From contig JAGBFY010000015.1 in the NCBI GenBank assembly GCA_017936245.1, positions 1-13,095 on the forward strand: a stretch of DNA of 13,095 bases. Direction: 5' to 3'. The stretch comes from Kiritimatiellia bacterium. Lineage in GTDB: Bacteria > Verrucomicrobiota > Kiritimatiellia > RFP12 > UBA1067. Below are positions 1 to 7,393 of the stretch, one piece after another. The position numbers and the translations under genes are program-made. Position 1 is the first letter of the stretch; each line of letters begins with the position of its first letter. The notes below the pieces were generated by a model that searched no databases, was not told the DNA's origin, and saw only the letters and a program-made list of their open reading frames with translations.

Positions 1-1380
1 ACCTGCATCAATCGATTTCCAGTATTGCGCCATGCGGTCTTCAGCCGTGACGTCAGACATCCTTGCGACCGTTTCTGCGCCACCAACAGGAGCTTGAAAC
101 CGGCACATGCCGTCAATCTCCACCTGCGCATCGTCAATTACAACTGCAGGACGCTCTTCGTCGGAAGCGAACTTCGTACGCACGTTCTCGAGCCTGACGC
201 CATCTGCATGACGCACATAGAATGCGTACGCCGGCAGAGGAATCGCATGGAACATCCTATTCTCCGGATAATGGCTCGCTACCTCCGGAACGACCGTTGT
301 GAAATCCGCCGCCACACCTCCGCCAGGAAACAGCAGATCGACATTGCGAATCGTTATTCCACTTGGCCTAAGCCCAGGAACGCCAGTAACAGAACAAGCT
401 ATTCGGCTTCTTGCCGGACCGGTCGCCGTCACGTTCTCGATGAGAACATCCTTCATGCATGACGGACGGCCAGTCTTGCTTTTGTTCCGGGCACCGAGGC
501 GCACGAATATAGGCGTCTGGTATCCGTCCATACGGATGCCGGAAACGGTCACATTCTCAAGCGAACCGCCATCAACGCACTCGACAGCTATTCCCGAAAG
601 CCCGACTAGATAGTCCGTCACTCCTGGAGTGTTTCGCCGCCAGTCGAAACGTCCCTGCGCAGACGTCGGCTCTAGCCTACAGTCACGTATCTCCACGTTG
701 CGCACTTTGCCATGGCTCTCAGTTCCAAACTTTATCGCGTTACAGCTCGAAGCAAATCGGCAGTTGCGCACTTTCACGTTCTCGACCGCAACGTCCGGAG
801 CAATGGTCTTGAACACGAGCGCGTCATCGTCGGCATCTATGTCACAGTTTTCAATCAAGACGTTGCTCGACGATATGTCTATGCCATCATTGCAATGATT
901 CACATGGCTCCATATCTTGACATTGCGTATCGTCACACCGTCACAACGAAGCGGATTGAGCGTCCAGCTCCCGCCGCATCGAAGCGTCACACCTTCCACT
1001 CGCACGTTACGGCAGTTCCGGAAGTTCACAAGATGCGGGCGCGATCGCGTTGTGAACAGTCCTCCGCGTCCGTCGATAATTCCCTCACCCTCGATCGCCA
1101 CGTTCGTTGCACCGATGGTGTGAATGAGGGCGGAAAGTCCCGCCGCCTTGTATACGGCGTTGTTCGTGCAGCCGAGCAGCGTCGCGCCCTTTTCGAGACG
1201 GAGAGTCACTCCACTCTTGAGGGCGAGAGGCCCCGTCTCCCATTTGCCTTTCGGCACCGTCACCGTTCCGCCTCCGACGGCGGACGCGGCATCGATCGAC
1301 TTCTGGAGTCCGGCAATATCAAACGCACCCACCGACAAGACGGTTGCGCACACTCCGACCGAAAACAATATCCGCTTCAT
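1..1380 (-). CDS. Secreted GH28 (polygalacturonase-like) glycoside hydrolase, 3' end off the window
   Basis: The frame is open from ATG at 1380 to the window edge (460 codons, no stop), so the C-terminus is missing. The start is supported by AAGGTG about 8 nt upstream. Residues 1-19 form a signal peptide (KR, then a hydrophobic stretch ending SVGA). The rest is a right-handed beta-helix with repeated short VxIxNC-type coils. It opens with the GH28-like 'I..a...GGGTVTVPKGKW' and 'LxxGVTLRLEKGATLLG' region (about residues 24-68). NDGID (164-168), DDDA (184-187) and NAIKFGTES (214-222) match the active-site region of bacterial GH28 enzymes. The classical GHG motif is not obvious, as in many distant GH28 members. 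The family hydrolyses galacturonide or related uronide/rhamnoside bonds in pectin-like polysaccharides; the exact substrate cannot be read here. It probably acts outside the cytoplasm. It follows the beta-helix surface gene by 27 nt, so co-transcription is likely. Confidence 0.85.
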   Translation of the reverse strand, partial: MKRILFSVGVCATVLSVGAFDIAGLQKSIDAASAVGGGTVTVPKGKWETGPLALKSGVTLRLEKGATLLGCTNNAVYKAAGLSALIHTIGATNVAIEGEGIIDGRGGLFTTRSRPHLVNFRNCRNVRVEGVTLRCGGSWTLNPLRCDGVTIRNVKIWSHVNHCNDGIDISSSNVLIENCDIDADDDALVFKTIAPDVAVENVKVRNCRFASSCNAIKFGTESHGKVRNVEIRDCRLEPTSAQGRFDWRRNTPGVTDYLVGLSGIAVECVDGGSLENVTVSGIRMDGYQTPIFVRLGARNKSKTGRPSCMKDVLIENVTATGPARSRIACSVTGVPGLRPSGITIRNVDLLFPGGGVAADFTTVVPEVASHYPENRMFHAIPLPAYAFYVRHADGVRLENVRTKFASDEERPAVVIDDAQVEIDGMCRFQAPVGGAETVARMSDVTAEDRMAQYWKSIDAG

Positions 1381-1407
1381 TTTTCCGTCACCTTTCCGCC
1401 GCACACA

Positions 1408-1977
1408 TCAACGCAACACAAAGACCATTGCGTTCGCCTTCTGCATGAACGACGAGAGAAGCCCCTCTTCACCGACGCTCCCGAAACGGAAGCCGACGAT
1501 CGCATCCTTTCCGCGGAATGAGACATTCTCCATCCCCGACGAAACCTCTGCTGCAGCGAGCGTATTGCCCGAAACATCGGTAAATTCGCCGGACAGCACG
1601 CACGCTCCTTCAACCTCCGCCGTCGCGGAATACCGTATCCCCAAACCGGACGTGCAAGGCGCCCATGTCCCGGCGATCTCATCTCCATCGCCAAGGCGCA
1701 CCTTTCCGCCGGACAGTGTCACTTTCTCCGTAGCCGATGTCACGTTCACGAACTTCCCGAGAGCAGCAGCATAGAGATCGCGCCAGTCGGCCTCCACTGC
1801 GCCAATATCGATCGCCCCGTTGTATATGCGCTGTCCGCCGTTTGCATCAGGACAACCGATGAGCTCGGCGGCAGTGTGCTCAATAGAACCTGCATCGACA
1901 GCTGGATTCGTACCGACAACCGGCGAGTAATCCACGTTGAAGTCGAGGACATCAACCTTTGCGGTAACACAGTTAGA
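1408..1977 (-). pseudogene. C-terminal continuation of the beta-helix protein beyond an in-frame TAA
   Basis: This 189-codon stretch lies in the same frame as the 1978-5571 gene, directly after its TAA, and ends in TGA at 1408-1410. It has no convincing start of its own; the first usable one is a GTG at 1935 with no clear Shine-Dalgarno. It starts with SNCVTAKVD, continues through VDAG, and reaches RIYNGAIDIGAVEADW, the kind of motif that closes module 1 (GAIDVGAIQ) and, in weaker form, module 2 (TAGAIQR) of the upstream protein. The third module is therefore completed only here. About 110 further residues (beta-rich, ending MVFVLR) form a tail that could be a surface-anchoring or sorting domain; that role is inference. 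I read it as the severed end of one gene of about 1,386 codons. If the TAA is a sequencing error, the two pieces are a single CDS. Confidence 0.8.
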
Positions 1978-4900
1978 TTAGACGCCCATATCCGGCTTGC
2001 CAGACAAGGTAACGAAGATGCAGTTGGTGAAATATGCAGTTTTCGATGTATCGACCTGCACATTCTGGCACATGACCGAATTCACCACCGGCCCATACGG
2101 CATCCCGAGGGAACTTGTGGCCGTCGTTCCGTCTTCCGTCGTGTTGTCCGGGCCGAACGTGCAGTTCCAGATGCCGAGAGTGTTCTGCGTGGCATTGACA
2201 CCGCGGTTGCGGTCCACGACACACCCGATGATGATGCCCGCACTGACGGCGGCACGGTTCTTGTTTGCCCAATTGTCGAAGAACTTGCAGCGGATCGCTT
2301 TCCCGTTGCTCATGCCGCCTCCGCGGCTGGAGGCATTATTGGATATCACGCAATCGATGATAAGACCTTTATCGTTTATCGCGTAAGCGCCGCCGCCCTG
2401 ATTGTTGGCATTGTATGCGCCATCGCCGCAGGTACGTCCACCCGTAAGCGTAAATCCCGTCACCGAAGATGCGTTTCGCAGATAGACGCAACGGACGGAG
2501 TTCGTGCCGCGTCCCTTCGAATCGATCGGTCCGGTTCTCCCGTCCGCACCCACGATGAACGTTTCTTCCGCGCCGCCGTCCGCCACGACCGACACGCCTT
2601 CCGGAATCGAACAGCGCGCATTCACGTAAGCGGAACCATGATCGCCCGAAACGTCACACACGCCTTCTCCCGTGGTGTACGTTCCCGGCGCGACATGGAT
2701 GCAGTCGCCAGGCAACACGTTGCACTCGTCAAAAATGCCGCCAGGACCGTGGAACGTCCTTTTCGGGCTCGAAGCCGACATCCCGTTGCCGTTCTCCACA
2801 TCGGTTGCGGCGTTCACATACCAGTTCGTTGAAAAGATTGGCTGCACGGAGAATGGAGCAGTCGGATATACGCCTTCAGGTGGTGCCGTGAAGGTCCAGC
2901 TCGTCGTCTCAGAATACTCCTCTTCTTCTCCGTTGACGAAGAATCCGGATATCGGACGTGTGGCTTTCGAACCGTCGAACGAAATCGTCACGGATTCGCC
3001 AGCAGACAGAGCATTCGTTCCGGCAGGCGAGAGAACAACACCGTCCCGTCCGTTATACAGCGTCACGCAGGACGCCTTCGTTCTCTGAATGGCTCCAGCG
3101 GTGGGAAGCCCGTTCACGAACAGAATCGGATCGCCACCAAATCCTGGTGAATATCGCCGGGCATAGTCATCGGACATAATGCCGCCGCCGATGCAAGGCG
3201 AAGACGCCAGCAGCCCGTAATCGCGGGACGACTGGTCTATGAACTGAGGATCAACCTCGGTTCCTGCCGACACCGTGGCGCCCGAGTCGCCTATGAACGT
3301 CCCCTGGATGTTCGAATTCGCCGACGTCCCGTAGATGGTGGAAAGAATCGAGTTGGTGATGCCGATTCCTCCGGCCAGCATTTTGTCGGACGACTTGTCC
3401 ATGCCTATGGACGTGCAATGCCAGAAGATGCTGTTGGAGCTGAGAATCCGCTTGTTGCCCGTATCGTAGGGATTCCCATAGAAGAGCGAACTGTTCACGC
3501 GGCAATAGCGAACACCTCCGTTGTACCCGAAACTGTCGACGAACACGCAACGATTGGCCGTGCCTCCGTACACCGCACCACGATAACCGCCGCAGTTCGT
3601 CACAACGCAATCGGAAAGGATCATGTTGGACGTTAGGGAGCCTCCAAGAAATGCACCGCCGCCGCTGTGCTGAGAAACTGCATCTGTGCCATTTACCGTG
3701 TATCCGCAACGTCCGTCAGCAAGAGTGAAACCCTGCAAAATGTTCGCTTTGCCCGAGCCGCTTGCAAAGCAGCGCATCGCCGCAGGACCGCGTTTGCTGC
3801 CGTCGTGAGCCGGATCGCTCTCGTCAAGCGCACCCTTAATGATCGACTTCCCTGCTCCAGCGCCGACAATGCGCAGCGTCTGGTCTGTAGTAACAGATAC
3901 GCGATTCGTCATTCCGGCGGTTTCCTTCACGCAATCGTCCGAATCGTACGTGCCGACGGCGCAGCGGATTACGCTGCGTGCGGTTCCTGCCGCATTTACC
4001 GCCGCCTGGATCGTCTTGAACGGAGCATTCGGCGAAGTGCCGTCGTTGCCGTCATTGCCGAGGTTCGGATCCACATAATAGCAATAGTTTGCGGTTGAGA
4101 GTGTATTCGTGTAGATGCGGCCTGACGAAGGCGGCATCATCCAAATCGTATCGTCAGCCATCGTCTCCAGAAACTCGCCGTCGCCCGAATAGCCGTAACC
4201 CGTGCGTTTGAATGCAAAGATGTATTTGCCGGACGGCGGTGTGACAGCTACAAAAAACTGCGTCGGATAAGTCTCGGCATACACGTATTCGCCACCGCGC
4301 ACAGCAGGAACCCCGTCTACCGATATTGTGCTCTCAGCAAATTGGAGGGCACCGCCTTCAGGCTCAACCTCGCCCTGAATCGCACCAACATCAATCGCAC
4401 CCGTCTCAGGAACCACATTTCCCATCAGATCTCTGAAACGATCAACATTACCTGGCAAGTCAAAAAGCGAAACATACGCGGCATCGCCCGCGCCGGCAGC
4501 CTCGCATCCCGACAGAAGCCGGAAGTCGCAGAACATCGGATTGACGAACTGATACGGAGAGGCGTTGGTCACTGAAGCGCCGATGGACGAATAAAGTGAC
4601 GCGCCCTTCGAATTGATGCCAGTTCTGAACACGCAATTTGATGCCTTGACCAATGACCCGACACCGCCTGACCCGACAGACCCGTTGAAAGTCTCGACGC
4701 AGTTGTAGAAGTTGGCCGACTCGCTACCGACATAGTCCGCAAGGTTCCTGCTGAACGAACAGTTCACCGCTATCCCAGCAATGCAGATTGCGCCACCACC
4801 CGCTCTGCCGTTGCGGGCGAATACACAGTGCAGGAACCGTGAATTGTTGCCGCCACTGGCCTTTTTGCTCGTCATGTTATCCACGATGAGGCATCGGACC

Positions 4901-5571
4901 GCACGGCCGTACTGAACAGCTCCCGCTCGCACACCTACACAGTTGGAAACGACACAATCGACAATACAACTCCTGTAGTGTGTGTCCGACGAGCGGAAGC
5001 CGCCGCCATCAGCACTGCGCACATTCTCGTCCGCCACCGTTGCATGGCAGGCCCCGTTCATGAGTGTGAACCCCTTCACCACAATGTCGTTAGCCGTTAC
5101 GGAAAGGCACCGAACCGCATCAGGTCCGTTGCCGAGGTTGTCGACCGCCCTATCAGCCGAAGCCTTCACGCCTATAATGAACGTCTCCGCAGCTCCGTCC
5201 ACACCCTCCACCAAGACGCCACGGTTCGTGATGCACACTCGGTTGGTGTAGCCATCGGGTTCTTCGGGAATGTTCCTGCCGCCTTCGGCATAGCTGCCCT
5301 TTGCAACATAGACCGTGCCGCCCTCCCCGCAGGCGTCCACTCCCTCCTGAATGGTTTTGAATGCCTTCGCCCAGGAACTTCCGTCATGCCCAGTGTAGTC
5401 GTCCAGTTTCGAATCCACGTAAACAGTGCTTGCGATCCCTACATGGGCGAACAGCATCGCCGCAATCACAATCCTCCCAAATGGGAATCCCAACCTTGGA
5501 TATACCGTCAGTCCAATCTTCCTCTTTTCAAACTGAACATGCAAATTTCCGTCAATTGTGCTTCTTGTCAC
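1978..5571 (-). CDS. Large exported beta-helix surface protein with three tandem modules (choice-of-anchor Q-like)
   Basis: The 1,197-residue frame starts at GTG 5571, with AAAGGG about 8 nt upstream. A long N-terminus leads into a hydrophobic segment (IVIAAMLFAHVGIA, residues 34-47), read as a signal peptide with cleavage near IAS/TVYVD. Three repeated modules follow, starting at about 49 (TVYVDSKLDD), 496 (YCYYVDPNLGNDG) and 916 (NWYVNAATD). Each has an early turn such as 'SSWAKAFKTIQ' or 'TSPNAPFKTIQ', then GFTL, GGG and SNCV-type beta-helix coils. Modules 1 and 2 end in GAIDVGAIQ (391-399) and TAGAIQR (824-830), each followed by an 80-90 residue beta-rich linker. Module 3 lacks its closing motif before the TAA, and that motif lies in frame downstream. 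Such proteins are cell-surface or secreted and often very large; binding or polysaccharide-lyase functions are both possible. It is probably the first gene of a unit with the GH28 enzyme. Confidence 0.85.
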   Translation of the reverse strand: MTRSTIDGNLHVQFEKRKIGLTVYPRLGFPFGRIVIAAMLFAHVGIASTVYVDSKLDDYTGHDGSSWAKAFKTIQEGVDACGEGGTVYVAKGSYAEGGRNIPEEPDGYTNRVCITNRGVLVEGVDGAAETFIIGVKASADRAVDNLGNGPDAVRCLSVTANDIVVKGFTLMNGACHATVADENVRSADGGGFRSSDTHYRSCIVDCVVSNCVGVRAGAVQYGRAVRCLIVDNMTSKKASGGNNSRFLHCVFARNGRAGGGAICIAGIAVNCSFSRNLADYVGSESANFYNCVETFNGSVGSGGVGSLVKASNCVFRTGINSKGASLYSSIGASVTNASPYQFVNPMFCDFRLLSGCEAAGAGDAAYVSLFDLPGNVDRFRDLMGNVVPETGAIDVGAIQGEVEPEGGALQFAESTISVDGVPAVRGGEYVYAETYPTQFFVAVTPPSGKYIFAFKRTGYGYSGDGEFLETMADDTIWMMPPSSGRIYTNTLSTANYCYYVDPNLGNDGNDGTSPNAPFKTIQAAVNAAGTARSVIRCAVGTYDSDDCVKETAGMTNRVSVTTDQTLRIVGAGAGKSIIKGALDESDPAHDGSKRGPAAMRCFASGSGKANILQGFTLADGRCGYTVNGTDAVSQHSGGGAFLGGSLTSNMILSDCVVTNCGGYRGAVYGGTANRCVFVDSFGYNGGVRYCRVNSSLFYGNPYDTGNKRILSSNSIFWHCTSIGMDKSSDKMLAGGIGITNSILSTIYGTSANSNIQGTFIGDSGATVSAGTEVDPQFIDQSSRDYGLLASSPCIGGGIMSDDYARRYSPGFGGDPILFVNGLPTAGAIQRTKASCVTLYNGRDGVVLSPAGTNALSAGESVTISFDGSKATRPISGFFVNGEEEEYSETTSWTFTAPPEGVYPTAPFSVQPIFSTNWYVNAATDVENGNGMSASSPKRTFHGPGGIFDECNVLPGDCIHVAPGTYTTGEGVCDVSGDHGSAYVNARCSIPEGVSVVADGGAEETFIVGADGRTGPIDSKGRGTNSVRCVYLRNASSVTGFTLTGGRTCGDGAYNANNQGGGAYAINDKGLIIDCVISNNASSRGGGMSNGKAIRCKFFDNWANKNRAAVSAGIIIGCVVDRNRGVNATQNTLGIWNCTFGPDNTTEDGTTATSSLGMPYGPVVNSVMCQNVQVDTSKTAYFTNCIFVTLSGKPDMGV

Positions 5572-5648
5572 GGTTCACGCCCTTTCTTGACTTGGGAAAT
5601 TTCTCATGCGGAATCGGCATCTGCCCAATCCACACGAATACGAATAAC

Positions 5649-5664
5649 CTGTATTATATCACAG
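5649..5664. promoter_or_regulatory. Imperfect palindrome over the -10 of the surface-protein promoter
   Basis: CTGTATTATATCACAG reads as CTGT, eight bases, ACAG, with further partial symmetry inside (seven of the nine bases per half-site agree when extended). It lies exactly over the minus-strand -10 element, about 140 bp from the start of the divergent rex homologue. An operator that blocks this promoter is plausible. Rex boxes are usually of the form TTGTGA-N-TCACAA, which this only partly resembles, so the binding protein is unknown. Confidence 0.25.
5653..5661 (-). promoter_or_regulatory. Extended -10 promoter for the beta-helix/GH28 unit
   Basis: On the minus strand the sequence is TGATATAAT, a perfect TATAAT preceded by the TGn extension. 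No good -35 sits 16-18 bp upstream. Transcription would start near 5646, giving a leader of about 75 nt before the GTG at 5571. The same TGn-TATAAY form occurs at three other gene starts in the window. Confidence 0.5.
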
Positions 5665-5671
5665 TCTATTT

Positions 5672-5701
5672 CTTGCAGACGGCTTTTTGCAAGTTTTGCA
5701 A
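5672..5701. repeat. Short TTGCAA repeats and CTTGCA/TGCAAG inverted repeat upstream of the -10
   Basis: CTTGCA (5672-5677) and TGCAAG (5688-5693) form a 6-bp inverted repeat with a 10-bp spacer. TTGCAA also occurs at 5687-5692 and 5696-5701 as a direct repeat. They lie just upstream of the minus-strand -10 and could bind a regulator, but the arms are short enough to arise by chance. The rest of the 5572-5800 intergenic region shows no ORF or RNA structure that I can support. Confidence 0.2.
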
Positions 5702-5784
5702 TCCACAGGTTGTTTTCCCGCTTCTGGATTGTCTTCTCCCGAAATCGTCAGACAGAATGATACGAAAAGAAAATTAGCCAAAAA

Positions 5785-5793
5785 TGATATAAC
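5785..5793 (+). promoter_or_regulatory. rex: Extended -10 promoter at the rex homologue; leaderless start possible
   Basis: TGATATAAC has the TGn extension and five of six -10 bases. It ends only 7 nt before ATG 5801, so transcription would begin at or next to the start codon, and no Shine-Dalgarno is seen upstream of it. This fits a leaderless mRNA. The -35 region is poor. Confidence 0.35.
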
Positions 5794-5800
5794 CTGCAGC

Positions 5801-6437
5801 ATGAAAAACGACAGTCAGGTCATAACCCTACCGTTGAGGATCATCCGGCACTTCCCTCTCTATCTCAATTAGATATGCGAAAAGATGGCCGAGAGCATAG
5901 AATTCGTCTCCACTGCTGAACTCGCCGCCGCACGCGACTTCGACCCGGTGGTCATGCGCAAGGAACTCGCCATCACCGGAGTGATAGGCACTCCCCCGCA
6001 AGGGCTTTCCTGCGCTGGCACTCGTGCAGGCGATTACCGACTGTCTCGGATGGAATAATTCAACAGATGCCATTCTCGTATGTGCCGGATCCCTCGGCAC
6101 AGCCCTTCTCGGATACAACGGTTTCCGCGAACAGAACCTTGATTTCGCAGTCGCATTCGACAACAATCCGGAGAAGATTGGCTACACGCTGCATGGCGTC
6201 CCCATACGGGACATATCGGAAATGATAAACCTGGTCCGCAGGATGAACCTACGTCTCACCGTACTCACGGTCCCCAAAGCAAGCGCCCAATCGTGCGTTG
6301 ACATGCTCGTCGCCGCCGGCATCCGAGGAATATGGAACTTCTCACCGGTGCAGCTCAACGCCCCCAAGGTCGTGCACGTGAAGAACGCCGATCTCACCGT
6401 CGGCCTAGCGGCTCTCTCCCACGCAATCCGCAAATAA
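5801..6437 (+). pseudogene. rex: Redox-sensing repressor Rex homologue, broken by a nonsense codon and a frameshift
   Basis: Rex is a dimeric repressor that senses NADH/NAD+ through a Rossmann domain and binds DNA through an N-terminal winged helix. The frame starts at ATG 5801 (MKNDSQVITLPLRIIRHFPLYLN) and hits TAG at 5870-5872. The same frame then continues with recognisable winged-helix sequence: FVSTAELAAA, then VVMRKELAITGVIGTP. At the C5 run near 5993-5997 the frame must shift. Removing one C gives GTPRKGFPALALVQAITD and joins the NAD domain: AGSLGTALLGYNGF (dinucleotide loop), VAFDNNPEKIG, and a C-terminus NADLTVGLAALSHAIRK. The repaired protein would be 211 residues, normal for Rex. 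The TAG falls where Rex proteins usually have a conserved Tyr (LPLYLRY-type segment). Decay and sequencing error both fit. Confidence 0.8.
6024..6437 (+). CDS. Intact 3' frame of the Rex homologue: NAD(H)-binding domain only
   Basis: This is the longest uninterrupted frame of the rex remnant (137 codons from a GTG at 6024, TAA at 6435-6437). It encodes the Rossmann core AILVCAGSLGTALLGYNGF, the acidic strand end AFDNNPEKIG, and the Rex C-terminal segment WNFSPVQLNAPKVVHV. It lacks the DNA-binding winged helix, so it could not act as a repressor by itself. The GTG has no visible Shine-Dalgarno and lies inside the conserved domain-linking helix. I regard it as part of the broken gene rather than a separate functional gene. 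Confidence 0.5.
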   Translation: MQAITDCLGWNNSTDAILVCAGSLGTALLGYNGFREQNLDFAVAFDNNPEKIGYTLHGVPIRDISEMINLVRRMNLRLTVLTVPKASAQSCVDMLVAAGIRGIWNFSPVQLNAPKVVHVKNADLTVGLAALSHAIRK

Positions 6438-6479
6438 AAAAAAAACGACGCGTCCCCCACACGGGAAGAAGCGCCGTTT
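6436..6479 (-). terminator. Intrinsic terminator of the zinc-ribbon/EIIA gene, in the convergent gap
   Basis: In minus orientation, AAACGGCGC pairs with GCGTCGTTT (arms 6479-6471 and 6451-6443, one A-C mismatch, 19-nt loop), and a run of ten T follows (6445-6436). This is a good Rho-independent terminator 22-66 nt past the TGA at 6502. On the plus strand the hairpin lacks a U-tract, so it would end rex transcription only weakly. The T-run overlaps the rex stop codon. Confidence 0.75.
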
Positions 6480-6501
6480 CGTTCACAGACCGAATCTGCA
6501 G

Positions 6502-7344
6502 TCAGCGGATGATGCGGTTCGTCGCTCTCTCCAGCGCGGTCCACAGCGAAGCGGAATCCTTCGCCTCGAGCAGAGCCAATCGGCTGGCTTTGCGGCGGAA
6601 CACCGCCATCAGGTCGGACATGAGCTTCAGGAAGAACGCTGCACCCGCGCTGGGAATTGCAGACAGGACGATGAAGTTCACCTTCTCGCCCGAATCGTCC
6701 CAGACTACGCCCTCCCTAGAGATGCCGAGAGCGAACGCCAATGCGCCTCCTTCCACGCCGCGCACATGCGGAACTGCAACTCCCGTCTCCATGCGCGTCG
6801 TAAGCACTGCCTCACGTTCAAGAGCCAGACGCGCAAGCGCTTCACCGTCAGAGACGAATCCGCCCGCCGCCATCGCATTCGAAAGCTCCGCGATCGCCTC
6901 CTCCATAGTAGTCGCCTTGAGGGAAGGAATCATCAACTCTTCAGAGGAGAAACGCGCAATGCCGCGCACCTTCGAAATGTTCTCGTCATCAACATCCTCG
7001 ACTTTGCGGGATGAAGCAACCGCTCCGGCATTGTCGTAGAGGATGCGTCCGCAGGTCGTGCAGGTAACCAGATGCGCCGCCATGCGAACCATCCTCGCAG
7101 ATGCCACCGGCACCTGCATGCCGCAACCCGAGCATTTTCCGTTGTGCATTGCGGACAGGAACAGCGGCCGAGTCGCGCTCAACCGCGTATACAAAGCAAG
7201 GACACGCTGTTCGAGCGTCTCCGCAAGCGCGGATATCTCCTTTGTCAACGCATCAACCGGGGCGTTTTCGCCCCTTGCGGTGCATTCTGCACGTGTCAGA
7301 GAAAGATCCTGAATCTTTTTGAGAGTCTCAAGCTGTCTTTTCAT
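6502..7344 (-). CDS. C4 zinc-ribbon (DUF164/CT398-like) protein fused to a PTS EIIA (type 2) domain
   Basis: The gene encodes 280 residues from ATG 7344, chosen because GAGGAG lies 6 nt upstream; a TTG two codons earlier would touch that site. Residues 1-60 are a short helical/coiled region (KRQLETLKKIQDL). Residues 69-103 form a C4 zinc ribbon with C71/C74 and C95/C98 (CSGC and CTTCGRILY), typical of the DUF164/zf-RING_7 family. From about 131 to 280 there is a fructose/nitrogen-type EIIA domain (EEAIAELSNAM, LEREAVLTTRMETG, GVAVPHVRG) with the phospho-accepting His at 193. EIIA domains receive phosphate from HPr. With no EIIB or EIIC nearby, a regulatory role is more likely than sugar uptake. 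The coiled part is much shorter than the roughly 190 residues of usual DUF164 proteins. It lies 49 nt after the antiporter-EIIA gene and is the last gene before the terminator. Confidence 0.85.
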   Translation of the reverse strand: MKRQLETLKKIQDLSLTRAECTARGENAPVDALTKEISALAETLEQRVLALYTRLSATRPLFLSAMHNGKCSGCGMQVPVASARMVRMAAHLVTCTTCGRILYDNAGAVASSRKVEDVDDENISKVRGIARFSSEELMIPSLKATTMEEAIAELSNAMAAGGFVSDGEALARLALEREAVLTTRMETGVAVPHVRGVEGGALAFALGISREGVVWDDSGEKVNFIVLSAIPSAGAAFFLKLMSDLMAVFRRKASRLALLEAKDSASLWTALERATNRIIR

Positions 7345-7350
7345 GCTCAA

Positions 7351-7356
7351 CTCCTC
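7351..7356 (-). promoter_or_regulatory. Shine-Dalgarno deciding the zinc-ribbon/EIIA start
   Basis: GAGGAG on the minus strand lies 6 nt before ATG 7344. It abuts the alternative TTG at 7350 and so rules that start out. It is the strongest ribosome site in the window; most other starts here have weak ones. Confidence 0.7.
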
Positions 7357-7393
7357 TGCTGCTGAATGATATTAGCGGTAAATGCATTCATCC

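Noticed and set aside
1876..2832. 318-codon plus-strand frame opposite the beta-helix protein, and similar plus-strand frames across 25-5777
   Set aside because: The products are Arg/His-rich and featureless, while the minus strand has a signal peptide, repeated modules and family motifs.
5572..5800. Riboswitch or small RNA in the divergent intergenic region
   Set aside because: Only short repeats and two -10 elements are visible; no conserved aptamer core or intrinsic terminator was seen.
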